This document shows, in pieces, positions 21,222 through 35,049 of a DNA stretch of 64,000 nucleotides. The notes under the pieces are model-generated. The model searched no databases. It worked only from the letters and a program-made list of their open reading frames with translations, and was not told the origin of the DNA. Numbering within the stretch: the stretch's first letter is position 1; every line of letters begins with the position of its first letter. Made by a program: the position numbers and the translations under genes. Origin of the DNA: Dendrobium chrysotoxum (lineage: Eukaryota > Streptophyta > Magnoliopsida > Asparagales > Orchidaceae); the NCBI GenBank assembly GCA_019925795.1, contig CM034314.1, positions 81,588,780 through 81,652,779 of the forward strand. The letters are read 5' to 3'.

Positions 21222-21625
21222 GTAGATTATCGTGTACTACTCATTGCCTTCCGTAGGTAGATTGTAGTACACTAACGAATCTCCTGCTTTGCGTTTGTAG
21301 GAGCTTTTTACTTGTTGAGGCCCTTTTGCACTTGCTTAAGGATAGCATTCTATGGACACCACATGTCCTTTATGATGGTTTGTGGGAACTTATCTTTATC
21401 GTAGTCCTTTTGCATTTTGCGTGTAAATACCACTTTAGGTATGCAACGGGTCTTCTATAGTAACTTGTAGGAGCTCATATTTGTTGTAGCATTTCAATAT
21501 TTGATTGTAGGAGATTTGCTAGATGCATGGCTATTGTTCATCAAGAGACTTGCAAGCCTCAATATTCTCATCCAACTCTTCGTTCAAGGCTCAGTTGAAC
21601 TAAGATTCATTCACTCCATAATGAT

Positions 21626-22301
21626 TTAATCTGGCTCTCCTCTTTCAGAGCCCATATAGGGATCAATAAGTGACTTTTTGTTCATATTATTATCCTCATT
21701 TTCGGTTATTAGCTTAAATAAAGGATTAATCATTTCAACCTTGGGTGACTGTGTATTTGCTGATGCCTTGTAATTTGAAGTTAGTGGCCACTGACCCAAA
21801 TTAATGATTGCAATAATTGAGGGCACAAAATAATTATTGCACGTACTTTCTCTAGATGCGTCACATCATTATGTCCACTATATATCAAATCCTTCTTCTT
21901 GAGGAAGAGAAGGTCGTATCTGTTTGTGTATCAATTTTCAATGTTCGTTGGTATCCGTATTTTGATTACCACGAAGGCCTTCAAAATTCTTTGGAAATTC
22001 TATGTTATTGATTGATTGCAGGCACATTGTTACCCCTTTAACCCAATCTCCATTTGCAAGAAATTCGTTATATTTATCGCATATCTGATTCTTCTTCTTG
22101 ATGGAGATAGATACATCAACTTGCATGATTGATCCATAGGTGAGTCGTGTTCACTATATTTCCCTGGTTCTTGTTTGCTAACAATTTGTTGCATTCACCG
22201 CACGAGAATCTCAATAATCCACAAGAAGATGATGTATTTATTTGCATACTGTTGCTGACTTTTGGGTTGACTATAGTCATTGTGAATTTCCCCACATACA
22301 T
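21626..22301 (-). other. Short open stretches in the LTR, origin unknown
   Basis: Three minus-strand frames of 61-66 codons (22301-22116, 22126-21938, 21826-21626) follow one another in different frames. Two share a loosely similar motif (C-X-K-Y-NEFLAN and C-X-E-C-NKLLAN). This could be a decayed duplicated captured sequence or chance. I do not recognise a family. Confidence 0.2.
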
Positions 22302-25196
22302 TCGTCAACAACCCACTATGCTTGCTGTGTGTCTCCTTTCAATGTTCATGGAATTCATTTGTTGCTTGATGTATGTGCTTGTAAAATTTTTGCAAGTGTC
22401 ACTTATTGATACATGATTTGCAATGAATATTGGGATGCTCTTATGCATTTATTTGCAACTAGTTCATATCTCTTTATTGATTATTGTTCACAAGCAAGTC
22501 ATGCACTTCTCTTGAGAGCGACATATCATGGCATGGAATTTTGATTAAGTTGTCTACCATTCATCACTACTTGTAGGCAAAGTAGAGTCTGCAAGTCTCT
22601 TATAGTCCACAAATTACAGATATTTCCCTTGCATTTAACTTGCATCTTATTGCTTTTAGAGATCAAGATTTCATCTCTAATGACATGCCATCCTTCAATG
22701 GTTCAACTTGTATGTTTAATTGCATGAAATTGTTCAAACTATGTTCTTTATGATTCGATCTGTGATTTCAATCTGTTATCATTTTGATTTGAGCTCAAAC
22801 TTGGTCCTTGCTCAATAACATTTGGTCCCATTTATCTTGAGTTCAATTTTTGTTCAAGTCATGTTTATGTTCATTTGATGTTCAAATTAGTGTTCAAAAC
22901 AAGCTCAATTATACAAGTCCTTTGTTGTCATTTTGAGTTCAAGTCCTTGTCTTTTAGACAAAATCTCGGCAGCCTCCCGGCGTCTCCCCCGTTTAGGGGA
23001 AAACTACAGGAGTCTGGGCCTTCCCACCACGCGCAATAAAGCGCGTGCATGGTAGGTGTCCTTAGACACCTCGGCCGTGATCTTCATTCCCACCACGCGC
23101 AATAAAGCGCGTGCATGGGGTCTTCGGCGGTACCTGTTTCAAAAGAAGACAGTTCGCTTTCCCCTCGCTCGAGGGTACTTATAGATAACCCCGTTTCGTC
23201 GTAGGTACCGCACCGGGGTCCCATCCTACCACGCGCAATAAAGCGCGTGTATAGGTGGTTTTCCGGTCCGCTACCAACGACAAAATGAGGCTTAAGGTGA
23301 TTACCCACTTCGTCGTAAGCGCCGCACCGGGGTCCCAACCCACCACGCGCAATAAAGCGCGTGCATAGGTGTTTTTCCGGTGCGCTGCCAACGACGAAAA
23401 TGAGTTCTCGGAGTTTTGAGTTTGGAGAGATTATACCTTCGATGGCGGCGACGGTGACGGGGTGGTAAGGGAAAGTAACTTAACTACACAGTTAGTGAAA
23501 GTAACTTTTTTTTTTTTTTTAACTATAGTGTAAATAGTTAAAGAAATAAATTTAGCTAACCAAAATATTAATAGTCAGTAAAAGTAATTTAATTAACTAT
23601 AGTATAAATAGTTAATAAAATTAATCACATTAACTATAGTATGAATAGTTAACAAAATTAATTAAATTAACTAAAGAACTAATAGTTAATAAAATCAACT
23701 TAACTAACAATAATACTAATAGCTAGTAAAAATAATTCAATTAACTATAGCATAAATAGTTAACGGAATTTTGACTTTATCTCTTTTTTTTTCTTTTTTT
23801 TTATATATGTATTTATATACATAGACACATACATAATATAATATGAGCAATCATTTAATAAATCTAATACTCTAGTCAATAATACTACATGCATAAAGTA
23901 GAATAAAGTAAAAAAAAAAAGAAATGCAGAATGGGAGCTCACGGTTTGCTCTGCTCCTCTTCCCCTTTTTTTTATACTCTTTCCTGCCTCTTCTCGGTTT
24001 TATGCATACATGTGCACACATGATAATAGCCCATGACATTATTTAATACTAACCAATTAAGTGAAATGATGATAATATTTAGCGTAAGTAAATAATCGGA
24101 TGCAAAACACGATAATGATTTTAATATACAACGGCATCCACACTAATTTATAAAAAAAAAAACTAGCAGGAGTAAGGACCAAATAAGATTTTTTTTTTTT
24201 TAAAAGTATTCATGTGAGTGCATTGAGGAAGAAAAGTAAAAGGAATTAAATAAATGCTGTAGGAAATAAAGCCCATTGAAGTGGAAGATTTCACGTGACT
24301 CTAAAGTTTTGTCTTCTTGCTATTGGTTGCAAGTAGCGTGGAGGATGTAAAGAGCCTGGCTATCGTCCTTAAATACAGAAAAAAAAAGGAATGGAGACCA
24401 CAACGTGGATAGCTTGCGATTCTGAGAGAGAGGTGAGGACGAAACTCCTACAATTTGAGGCTACAGGCGTGGAACAGAGGTGGCTCACGTTAGACTCCAG
24501 GTAAGGTGAAGACGGCTCTGTCGTGGGTAGGAGAGTTGTTGGAGGTGACTATTGCTTTGCCGAGTGCAGACACAAACAAAGGATTGCAGCGGAGACGAGA
24601 GGGCTTCGGACAAAGCGGCCTTGTTTGGAGTTGGCTGGAGGAAAGCTTGCGAGTAGAGAACAAACGGACAGAGCCTATTCGCCTGAAGTTTGCTTGAGTG
24701 GGATCGAAGGAGATCTGCGAGAGTTCTTTTGGCTTGGTGTGTGTGGAGTTTAGAGGCTTGCAGAGAAAATAATCAAAAAAATTTCTTCACCTGGCACCTT
24801 GCTTTTAACGACAGAACTTTGCACTAGATCGAGGCGAATAAGCCTCAGCCTGTTCCGACGTCGTCGCTCAATCAGGACTTTTCTTTCAGCGGGATTTAAG
24901 GCAGAAAATCCGGGAGCTTGGACAACATTTCTTCAGAACGAGGTTTGAGTTAATGCGATATGAAATCTTCTCGTTTGACTTACTAATTCGGTTAAAATGA
25001 TTTACAATGTTAATAATAGCATGCCATATTTAGTATTCGTATTAATTGAGGATGGCAGTGATGCATTGGTCATTGAAACTGTTTTGATTTGCGTGCTTTA
25101 TTTTAAATTTCATGTATATTTTACCTCGCAACGCGTGTCAAATTCACCAAATATCAAAATTAGACAAACTGATGGTCGATTTAGGATATTTCTGAT

Positions 25197-26665
25197 ATTC
25201 CGGTCGAAACGACGTGATCCCTTTCGCAATCGGACGTCATTTGGTCGGCGCCGAGGGCTAAACTCCTTAGCACGCGCATGATTACCGTTTGATTTTGTAT
25301 TTTGCCTCGAAATTCATGCCGACCTTTTTGTATGTCATTTAATTCAATCAAATTAAAGGTCATTCTTAAGTATTTGGGATATTCCGGACGCAGTGGCGAA
25401 GTCCGTTCGTCGATCGGAGATCATTAGGTCGACGACGAGGCTAATTTTTCTTGAATTGCGCACTGCCGTATTTGAATCAACTCGATCGTGCCGCCAATCT
25501 GAATGCTTCAAATTGGATAAACAAAATGTAGTTTTTAAAGGTTGAAAGCATTCCGGATGTGATGGCGAAGTCCGTTCGTCGATCGGAGATCGTTTGGTCG
25601 ACGACGAGGCCAATTTTTCTTGAAATGCGTGTTATCTTATCGCATTAGGATTGCTTTGATTTGCGTGCCGCCACCCCGATTGATCCAAATTAATTAAATA
25701 AAATGTAGATCTTTGATGTTGACGACGTTCCGGATGCAACCAAACAATCCGTTTGTCGATCGGAGATCGTTTGGTCGACGACGAGGCTAAATTTCCTTGA
25801 AATGCGTGTTATCTTATCGCATTAGGATTGCTTTGATTTGCGTGCCGCCACCCCGATTGATCCAAATTAATTAAATAAAATATAGATCTTTGATGTTGAC
25901 GACGTTCCGGATGCAACCACACAATCCGTTTGTCGATCGGAGATCGTTTGGTCGACGACGAGGCTAAATTTCCTTGAAATGCGTGTTATCTTATCGCATT
26001 AGGATTGCTTTGATTTGCGTGCCGCCACCCCGATTGATCCAAATTAATTAAATAAAATGTAGATCTTTGATGTTGACGACGTTCCGGATGCAACCACACA
26101 ATCCGTTTGTCGATCGGAGATCGTTTGGTCGACGACGAGGCTAAATTTCCTTGAAATGCGTGTTATCTTATCGCATTAGGATTGCTTTGATTTGCGTGCC
26201 GCCACCCCGATTGATCCAAATTAATTAAATAAAATGTAGATCTTTGATGTTGACGACGTTCCGGATGCAACCACACAATCCGTTTGTCGATCGGAGATCG
26301 TTTGGTCGACGACGAGGCTAAATTTCCTTGAAATGCGTGTTATCTTATCGCATTAGGATTGCTTTGATTTGCGTGCCGCCACCCCGATTGATCCAAATTA
26401 ATTAAATAAAATATAGATCTTTGATGTTGACGACGTTCCGGATGCAACCACACAATCCGTTCATCGATCGGAGATCATTTGGTCGACGACGAGGCTAAAT
26501 TTCCTTGAAATGCGCGTTATCTTATCGCATTAGGATTGCTTTGATTTGCGTGCCGCCACCCCGATTGATCCAAATTAATTAAATAAAATGTAGATCTTTG
26601 ATGTTGACGACGTTCCGGATGCAAAGATGTAATCCGTTCATCAATCTGACGTCATTTGATTGGCC
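25197..26665. repeat. 177-bp tandem array, second LTR copy
   Basis: Counterpart of the array at 2647-4115, with the same number and order of units; starts are offset by 22550. Retaining nine units in the same order in both LTRs shows no array expansion or contraction since insertion. Confidence 0.88.
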
Positions 26666-26699
26666 TCGCGCTGCTTAGCTCGTTATTTTCGTCGCAAAT

Positions 26700-27000
26700 A
26701 GATTACTTTCTTGAACCATCCTCCAATGCCTTTCATTCAGGTTGTCCTTTAGAATGCCACCAATGATTTTAGCTGCCAATGGAGATCCTAAAAGCCTTCT
26801 TAACTATTTTTCCAACAATCATCAAAGTTGATGGAAACACAAACCCATATTTTAAGATCAAATTCCTCTGTCATTTCATCTTCATAGTCATGTAGCAAGA
26901 GAGCTGTCTTTCCCATACCATCATGCCCCACTATAGATAAAAGAGAAATGTTTATGTGCAAATCAATCCCATCAATAAGAACTTGAAGTCCCTCATTTGA
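26700..27000 (-). pseudogene. Captured NB-ARC fragment, second LTR copy
   Basis: Same P-loop, RNBS-A and GLPL-type pieces as at 4150-4450, with the same internal deletion and stop. The capture therefore predates this insertion and is part of the element. Confidence 0.8.
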
Positions 27001-28568
27001 TTGATTTTTTTTTTTTTAACCACTGCATAGTAAAATCAAGGTGCGCTCCCCCTTCGAGCTAAATCGTCTTTATCAAATTTGTGATTTTTGGGGTTGTTAT
27101 AGGGGTCAACAGAATCAAATCAATGACTTTTAATGGATCAACTCCTTTAAAGTCTTCAAATCCTCAAAACCATTTCATTTGATGCTTTAGCTACCCTTGA
27201 GCTCATTTGAAACCAAGTCATGATTTATTTGACCAAGTCAAGTCATTTTGATTTGGTCAAACCTTTTCAAAACCCCCTTTCATTACATCAAACTCCAATC
27301 TTTGAACCCTCAACATCTCTAAAGCATGTCAACCAGCTCCTCAAGATACTCTAACTGCCACCTCACCAGTCAACAAGTCAAGTTGACTGATCAAACAGTC
27401 AAAACAAGGCATTAGGAAGGGTCAAAGTTGGTCAAATGACCTTTTGAACTTTAACCCTTCAAACTCAAGCCATTCCAGTAGTCCCAATAGACCCCTAGGC
27501 CTTCCCTCATGCCACCTCAGCTGCCATGTGGCATGGGGACCAGTCAAAGTGTCAAATCTAGGTCTTAGGATGGTCAAACTTGGTCAAATGACCCCCTAAG
27601 CCTAATCTCCTCTAATCCAGCCCTCTCCAGCAGCTTAGGTGGAATCTAGAACTTTCTTAGGACCCATCCCAGCCCTCAGATCAAAATCAAATGGCTTCTA
27701 GCCATTCCATATGCTTACTAGAGGACAAATGGGCCTTTCCACATAGGATGTCCTTGTGTCCTTTGATTCTTCTGCTCCCAACCACCCTAGGGACAGATGG
27801 CAGCATCTTAGGGCCTCACCAAAGCAATCTTGGTCGTCCAAACTACCTGGAGATGTTTGAATAGGGCAATACCTTGTTTTGAGCTCTCATTCTAACACAC
27901 ACATTCTCTCACTACCCTAGCTCCTCTAGATCAAATCTCCAGCTCCCCTAAACCCTAATCCTCTCTCACACCCATTACAACTCAAATCCGACCGGTCAAA
28001 CCTCGCCGGCGACCAGATTCCGGTGAATCAAGCTCAAAGCCATTCAAGGAGACATACTGCCCGATCCAGACGTCATCAGCTCGAGGGTTCTTCATCAAAT
28101 ATTCGCGTGGACAAACTACAGTTTCAGAGAATCCAAAAAATCCAAAATCCAACGGTTAGATCAAGGTAAAACTCTAAACTTAGCTTAAGACACCTAGGTT
28201 TAATTAGCATTTCATTAAGTGCATATTTAACTAAATTAACACATCCACAACCTTTCTGTTCATAAGCTTAATCTAGATTTAAAATTTCATTGATTTTGAT
28301 CTACCCGATCGAGCAAACGAGGCGAAAAACCTATTCTAGGGTTTGTTCGCACCGCCTGCTTAATACACGCCTTTTGGGCCGTTGATTACATGATCAACGG
28401 CCCGGATCGAGTCGCTCCGCAGTTTCATTCGGCTACGGAGGCGATCGGGCTGTCATTTGATTGGTCCAACGTCATCACGACCGTTCGTTTCAAACAACGG
28501 AAGATCCAACGACGCCCGCGACCTGCTGACGTGGTTAAGTGACATCGCGTTCCGCGGTATCATTTCGT

Positions 28569-28614
28569 CAATCATTGGCGGCGGCGCAATCATTGCGCCG
28601 CCACCTAATGATTG
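28569..28614. repeat. GC-rich palindrome with outer arms
   Basis: GGCGGCGCAAT-C-ATTGCGCCGCC (28580-28602) is a perfect 11-base inverted repeat, flanked by CAATCATT (28569-28576) and AATGATTG (28607-28614), also complementary. It forms one strong hairpin within a GC-rich island (28330-28680) in otherwise AT-rich DNA. Confidence 0.8.
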
Positions 28615-31368
28615 GCCCGCGGTTCGGTTCCCCCAATCAAAACGCGCCACGTAGCCTCCGGCCGCCGGATTAATAACTAATTAAGGTTTAGTTATTTTTT
28701 TAAACCTGTTTTAACTTTAGAGCTTTAAAAATTCATTTAAAATTCGATTTTAACCCAAAAATTTAGTATAATATATCAAACTATTCAAATTTTTAAGCTC
28801 TTTATTTTAAAATTAATTTCAAGTTAAAATATTTAATATATTTTGAATAATTTAAAATATTAAATATTTAAGCTTTATTTAATATTTTATTAAATATTAA
28901 TTTGAAATATTTTATTAAAAATCAGTAAGATATATTAACCATTTTAAATTAAGATTGAATTAATGATTAAATGTTTAATTTTAAAAAATAAATTAATTTT
29001 TAAATATATATATATATGTACATATATAAATTAATAAACTTTAATTAATTAAATAATTCCATAATTAATTAGTATCTATTTGAAAATATATTGACATAAT
29101 TTTAAATAACTTTAAAATTCCAAGAAATAATTAAGACTTAATTCAATCTAATTTAAATCTATTTTGAACATTAATTAATATTTTAATTAATTTAAATAAT
29201 TTAATTAACTTAAGAATCTTAAAATTCAATATAAATTTATTCTAACTCATACAAATATATATAATACTTCAAATTTTCAGAGAATTAAGAGTGTTAATTT
29301 TAAAACTACTTCCAAAAACTCAAAACTTTACTTGTTTGAACTAATTTGAATTATTTGAATATTTTTAATATTTAATTAATATTTAAATATTATATTAAAT
29401 ATTTTAAAATTTTACAATTCAATCCCAAATTATTTTGAAGATTAGAGGATCTCTCATTAATATGTTAAACCTATTTTGAAAACACCTTAATTATTTTGAT
29501 TTAAAATCTATATCTATATTTAGGTATATAGGTTTATATAGGTGTATATATGTGTATTTTAAATTTTATTTTAAAACTATATATATTTAAACCCTTAAGC
29601 ATTGAGAGGTCCATTGAAATTCTAAACCTAGATTAAGCTTGGTTGAATAGAATTCAATGGGTAATGACTAATCAATGAATAATTATTTGGTTAATTATTC
29701 ATTGATTAATCTTTCAAAGAAATCAAATTTTAACTTGATTGTATGCTTAAGGACATGCACACACCACTTAGTTTAAGGCTCTCTTAGATTTAGGATTGAT
29801 TGTGTTTATATGTGTATATATCATGCATATGTTGTGTTGAGGGTTAGTAAAACCTTGATTTGAACTTAATTAACATAGTGTCATTAAGGACAACAATTAA
29901 GGACTTATTTAGAGAACTTAGATTATTTCCAATAATTAGGATACAATTCCAATTGACTTGAAACTTTGAACACTTAAACATATTTACATTCTCAGCCTTA
30001 AGAAAAATTTTCATTGACTTTTGAGATCATTAAGCCCCTTAATTAACCTAATCAAGTTTAAACCTTAATTAAGCCTTAAAACCTTCCAAAAATTATAATA
30101 AATTAAATTTAAATCCAAAAATTACATACAATACCTCAAACTGACCAGAATCAAACCCTTAATCAATGAAAAATAAAAGCCCCTTGACTGGACTTCAAAA
30201 TTAAGTTTAATTTAATTTTAATTGTAATCTGAAATTTAATTAAATTAATTAACTTAAAATAATTAAAAATTCCAGAAAATTTTCAAACACTTGAAAATCA
30301 TTCCTTAGGTCATTCCTGACCTTTGGAGTTGATTTCAAGAAGTTTGGAGATCATTTGGATCCAAATCACAAAAAGGGTCCCTAATTAAACAATTTAAATA
30401 ATTCAATAAATAGTCAAAACTTCAAAAATTCATAACTAATTCAAATGAACTCCAAATTGAGCAAACTCAAAGGCATACAACTCATCTTAAGGTCTAATAT
30501 TTATTAAAAATATTAAGTTTCCAGAAATCAATCAAATTTGAAAAAGTCAACTTTTGGTCAAACTTAGTTCAAATTCAAGTCAAAACTTCAAACCTTCATA
30601 ATAAAATCTAGAAAAATCCAATTTCAGCATACTTACTGTCTAACTGATCGTATTAAAGTCTAGTATTTTAATAAAATATTAAATTTCCAGAAAATATTTT
30701 AAATCAAAAAGTCATTTTTTTAACCCCTTAATTAAATCATTAAAATAATCCAGAAAATACCAAAATTCAATAAATCATTAAAAATTCCAGAAAATCTTAA
30801 ATAAACATTAAAACCAGCAACCAACCAATCTTAATTAAAAATTAATCAATCTTCAAACCTTAATCAAACTCAATTTACCTAATTATATCGGGTACCACTG
30901 GGTAACCCAGGCCTACGAGGCTATTAAATTAGCCCCAAAGAAGGTGAAATAAACTTCACGGCCTCGGTGCAACAAAGGTGATATCCTACAAATAATCAAA
31001 ATCAAATTAAAAATCAATTTCAAATCATTAAGATTTAAACTCAAAATTAAAACTCCCTTGAAACCTTTCAACCAACCAGAACTTTAAACAACTTCAATCA
31101 ATTGCCTATTTAGGACATATCAAAGCCACACAGCCTACCTCACACACTTTAGATGATTTGCTAGGACAACCAACTTTAGTCTTAGGCTAGGCCGGTGTTT
31201 ACTTTTCTGCTGTGTGCCGGGTTTTCGAGCTTTTACTGCATGCTGTTTGCTAGTAGTAGAATTGATGTGTTTGTTTACTTATTTACTGCACTCTGTGATG
31301 TGATTGATTGTACGATAGATCTACCCTTAGGTTAGGAACAATTTATACTAATTCAATCTTATGCAGGT

Positions 31369-31478
31369 GGCCATGCTCATACAGGGCATTAAATAAAGGG
31401 GGCAAAATTATAATTATTAAATTGCACAGGTGCTTCAGAACGCTTAAGTCCCCCTTTAATAATTAAAAGAGCATGGCC
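31369..31478. repeat. Inverted repeat with 10-base arms
   Basis: GGCCATGCTC at 31369-31378 pairs with GAGCATGGCC at 31469-31478. Inner segments (AAAGGGGG and CCCCCTTT) also pair. The hairpin spans about 110 bases in the LTR-like flank. Confidence 0.65.
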
Positions 31479-33829
31479 AAGTGTGGCTGTGATTGAGCAT
31501 TTTAATTTCAAATATATAACTGCTTGGGATGTCAAATATAAACTGCTGATTATTAGGATAACTCTGCAGGTTGTTGAGTCTAGATTTTTAATTTCAATTG
31601 ATGTAATTTGAGATGTAAATTAAGTTGTAAATTTTAAGTGATTTGAGATTGAGATGTTTAAACATCCAATTTGGAATCCAAAGAGGAAGGAACATCCCTT
31701 AGGGGAGAGTTCCTATCCATTTGGAGATCCAAATTAGGATGAATTTCAAATATCCAAAGAGAAAAGATAACACCCCTATTCAGGGGGAGTTTCTTTTCAT
31801 TTGGATATCCAGACCCTACGATCCAAGGAGTTCTAAGGAGACGAAGAAGTGAAGAACGAGAAGAATCTCAAATCTCAAAGTCACTTGAGTCTTAGGAGTA
31901 GAATCCGGGTTGTAGTCAGTGGTACCCGGCCACTTTACTTTCCTGCAGACCCTGGGTTGTATAATTAAGTGGTACTTGCCACATGGACTTTCAATTTGAG
32001 CATTTATTTAATTAATTTAATTATTTAATTGATTTGATTTATGTGTTGATTGCGATTAAGGACCCGTATGCTTTTAGTAGTTTATTTGGCGTTCTTGCAT
32101 GTCGTATTTGCTTTAGCCTGGAACCCGATCGGAGGCTCGTGAGGGTACGGTCATAAATTTTTTTTTTTCTACTTAAACAAAATTAAAAAATTTTAAGCTC
32201 AGATAGAAACTCTAACGCTTTTAAGAAGTAAGCCCGAACTCGTCGGGAGTTTTTCATGCATACATATTGACTTTTCTCATCCGTGTTAGGCACCTCCCCG
32301 CCTGCGGGTTTTGGCAGACCACCTGACCTATTAGGGTGCAGTTCTGTCCAAGGGGATGTTGTGCAATCTCTAGGATAAAATTTATTTTTTAAGCCTGATT
32401 TTAAAACTGCTTCATTTTGATTTAAGCATTTTATCGAGTCAACTAGCATGCATTGCATTAGATACAAATTAAATTTGAGTCTAAATCTTAATTGCATTTC
32501 TAGCTTAAGCATTTAACCCAACATATGTTAAGGGGTCAATTAAGATCTGCTCTAGATGTCGACCCCAATTCTTTAAACCAATCTTAATCAATGTCCCTAA
32601 CCACTCTACATTTAAAGACTTTGACTCATGGTTTTAAAGCGTTTAGGTGGTTTAGCTGGCTCCCCAATCCAGGCCGGGGTAAGTCCAGGATTGCATTGCA
32701 TTAGTTAGGTTCTGGGTCATTGATTTCAGTACCCATTTTAGACTTAGGTTCTGAGGCAAATCTCTAATCTTAAGACTTCAACCTTCCGGGAATCTAATTC
32801 CCAGTTTCTAATAAAATTGATCACTCAAACATTGAATATCTTTCAATCTAATTCAAGCCCAACACTTAGGGTAGGTTGGGGTGTTTCTGAAGCAATTCAA
32901 AATCTTAAAGCACCTCCTACTCTTCTTCCTTTGACTCCAAAAAGAACTGCTCAACCTTGAACCAATCCCACTTGAAAATTCAAGTCCTTAACCTTCGTTG
33001 ATATCAATCTTTGAAATCTTAAATAAAATTCGTATCGCTATTTTAATCGAGAGTATTCGTAGGAAATTTTCTGGTTTCCTACGATGTAATTAACTACGAG
33101 GGCTTGCGCTCGTAGGAGATTTAGAAACCCAGACCTGATTTCAAAATCAAGCTTTTCAAAATTTCAATTAATTATCTTTGGGAAATTCAAAATAAAACGA
33201 TCATTATCCTCATCTTCAAATGATCGATAATAGACGATATCCTCTTTCCTTGGAAAGATATATCGTATTATTATCGTGATCTTGATTATGAAATTAATGA
33301 TCTTTTTATTAGATTATTATAGTTAAACATTAGATTTAACATCATTTTGATCTTTTGAGATCATATGTTGTTTCTCCTTGAGTTTGACTACGATAATCAG
33401 ATAAATTCAAAGATTTATAATTTGAACCTATTAGGGAACGATATGTTCATCTTTTGAGGTGATATATCATTCATAATAAGTGTTCAATTTTGAATATTCA
33501 AATTCCAGAAATTTAACTTTCCCAAAGAAAATTAAACACTTTTTCAAAACTATATTTTTCAATCAAAACACCGCTGCTATTGTTTTCTGGAGTGATGGTG
33601 CTCTAAGGAAAATATCGGGTTAGAGTTACCTCAAACTCTTGTGTTCGTACTCTCAGGGTGTTCAAGCCCCAAGATCACTCTGAACACTCTCTAATATGCC
33701 TCTAAAATCCTATCTTCTGGTGTGAACCCTTCCTCTGCAAACAAATCATAAGCATATGTCTATTAAATAAGATAAAGATAAAGCATATCATATCGGGTCG
33801 GGTCGTGACACAACATGCTTGTAACGCCA

Positions 33830-34470
33830 TTGAAACTTGAAAACTAGTAAATGAACACTTTCACAAGTGGTTTAGAAATAAAATAATTTGTTAGAAGCTT
33901 TTAATTAATAATAATTCAAATTTTTTTTCATGTTGCACTTAAATTGACTCCTTAATTTAATATTGATTTCATGCACCTTGGACAGCAATTTCTGAAGAAC
34001 TTAGAGCCCTTCCTGTTGGTCTTAAATGTATTGCATGATTGTTTAAAGGATTTTATATTAATGAATATCATTTTCATACCAAAGCTCGCAATAAAAATAG
34101 GAAAACATTAAATTATGGTGCAGTTAATACAATTGAAGTGGAAAACTTTCACTATTATGGTCGAGTAAATGATATTATTGAGATTAATTATTTAGATTTA
34201 TTACATGTTGTCTTATTTAAATGTGATTGGGCTAACACAACATCATATGGTATGAAAGTAGATTATTATGACAATATGTTAGTTAACTTCTCATGACTCA
34301 TACACACTAGTGAAAAATTAGAATATGATCCATTTGTATTCTCATCACAAGTTCAACCCATTTTTTTCATTGAAGACCCAAAAAATAAAAATTGGAAGTT
34401 TGTTATAAAAGTAAATCCAGGAGATGTGTTTGATTCAAGTATGTCACAAGACAGCAATCCAATAAAATGT
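33830..34470 (+). pseudogene. CACTA transposon fragment, DUF4216 region
   Basis: The plus strand reads ITHQ-like sequence ending HKWFRNK, then GFYINEYHFHTKARNKNRKT and the DUF4216-like core YGRVNDIIEINYLDL...VVLFKCDWAN, with continuation LIHTSEKLEYDPFVFSSQVQ and a D-rich ending. DUF4216 sits downstream of the TNP2 transposase in En/Spm (CACTA) elements. Stop codons interrupt it near 34035 and 34297. It lacks the transposase part and terminal CACTA ends, so it is a decayed piece. Confidence 0.8.
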
Positions 34471-35049
34471 TATGTAAGTAATCATGAGTTTTCATTTTTT
34501 AATTATACGTAGTTGTTTTTCTATACTTGTTCAGATTATGAATCTTTAACAATGCCTTATCATCACACAGGTATGATAGGTGGAGGTTTATTGTAATGTG
34601 CAAAAAAGGTCATACATTAAGGTTTCTCTAGTAGGGGAGAGAGTAGTAGATCATTAAATAACCCCTCGACTCCAATGCAACAAGATTTGATAGAGGAGCA
34701 ATAGTCTACTAAAACCCAACATACCCTGAGGCAATCCTTTCATGAGATCCCTTGACAAGTGCCCTCGACAGAAGATGGCATTTGACTTACAGGTTTGTTA
34801 TTGTTGCATCCTGGGACATTTGCGATGATAAAGAGATAAAGAGCTTAATATTTTAGCTTTGAATGAAAAGGGAGAAAAACTACGGGGCCTTGTCAGTTGA
34901 AATAAATCCACTAGTGTTTGTTGTTGATTACAAATGATACCCTTCCTCAGGGAAGGTGTTGGCTTAATGTAGAAAATATATAGCACATTATATAGTTAGG
35001 GTTGGAAGAATCTAATGATATGAGAGATATTCTCAAGAGAATGTTGGTA
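34471..35049. other. Non-coding stretch
   Basis: Follows the CACTA fragment and may be its decayed continuation. I see no recognisable gene or repeat. Confidence 0.3.

Larger units (their letters stand above)
19469..27111 (-). mobile_element. 5' LTR (complete, 7643 bp) of the giant element
   Basis: In element orientation the LTR runs from 27111 (TGTTGACCCC) to 19469 (...GGAGCCCACA), with the TG...CA ends expected of LTRs. The left edge is fixed by the adjacent primer site, the right edge by where identity with 1-4561 stops. The part 19469-22552 is present only here because its partner lies beyond the window. I saw no long coding frame. Five bases after the right edge (GAATC, 27112-27116) would be one copy of the target duplication; the other is not visible. 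At 7.6 kb this is longer than the LTRs usually reported for Ogre elements. Confidence 0.88.
27112..33811. other. AT-rich non-coding flank, LTR-like
   Basis: No convincing gene in 6.7 kb. 27112-28200 is rich in GTCAAA/TCAAGTCA words with a pyrimidine-rich stretch near 27880-27960. 28680-30880 is very AT-rich with TTAATT words. 31100-32700 resembles the leader or LTR of a large gypsy element (for example GGAACCCGATCGGAGG near 32120). The end at 33811 (GGGTCGTGACA) looks like an LTR terminus. I infer an older retrotransposon into which the giant element inserted, but I found neither primer site nor protein pieces. Confidence 0.4.

Noticed and set aside
22551..27111. LTR of only 4.56 kb starting with TG at 22551
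   Set aside because: The repeat with positions 1-4561 seems to start there only because the window begins at the matching base. The primer site at 19445-19462 and the TG at 19469 show the LTR is 7.6 kb.
28453..28654. 65-codon frames on both strands around the GC palindrome
   Set aside because: The symmetry of the palindrome creates the paired frames; no family resemblance.
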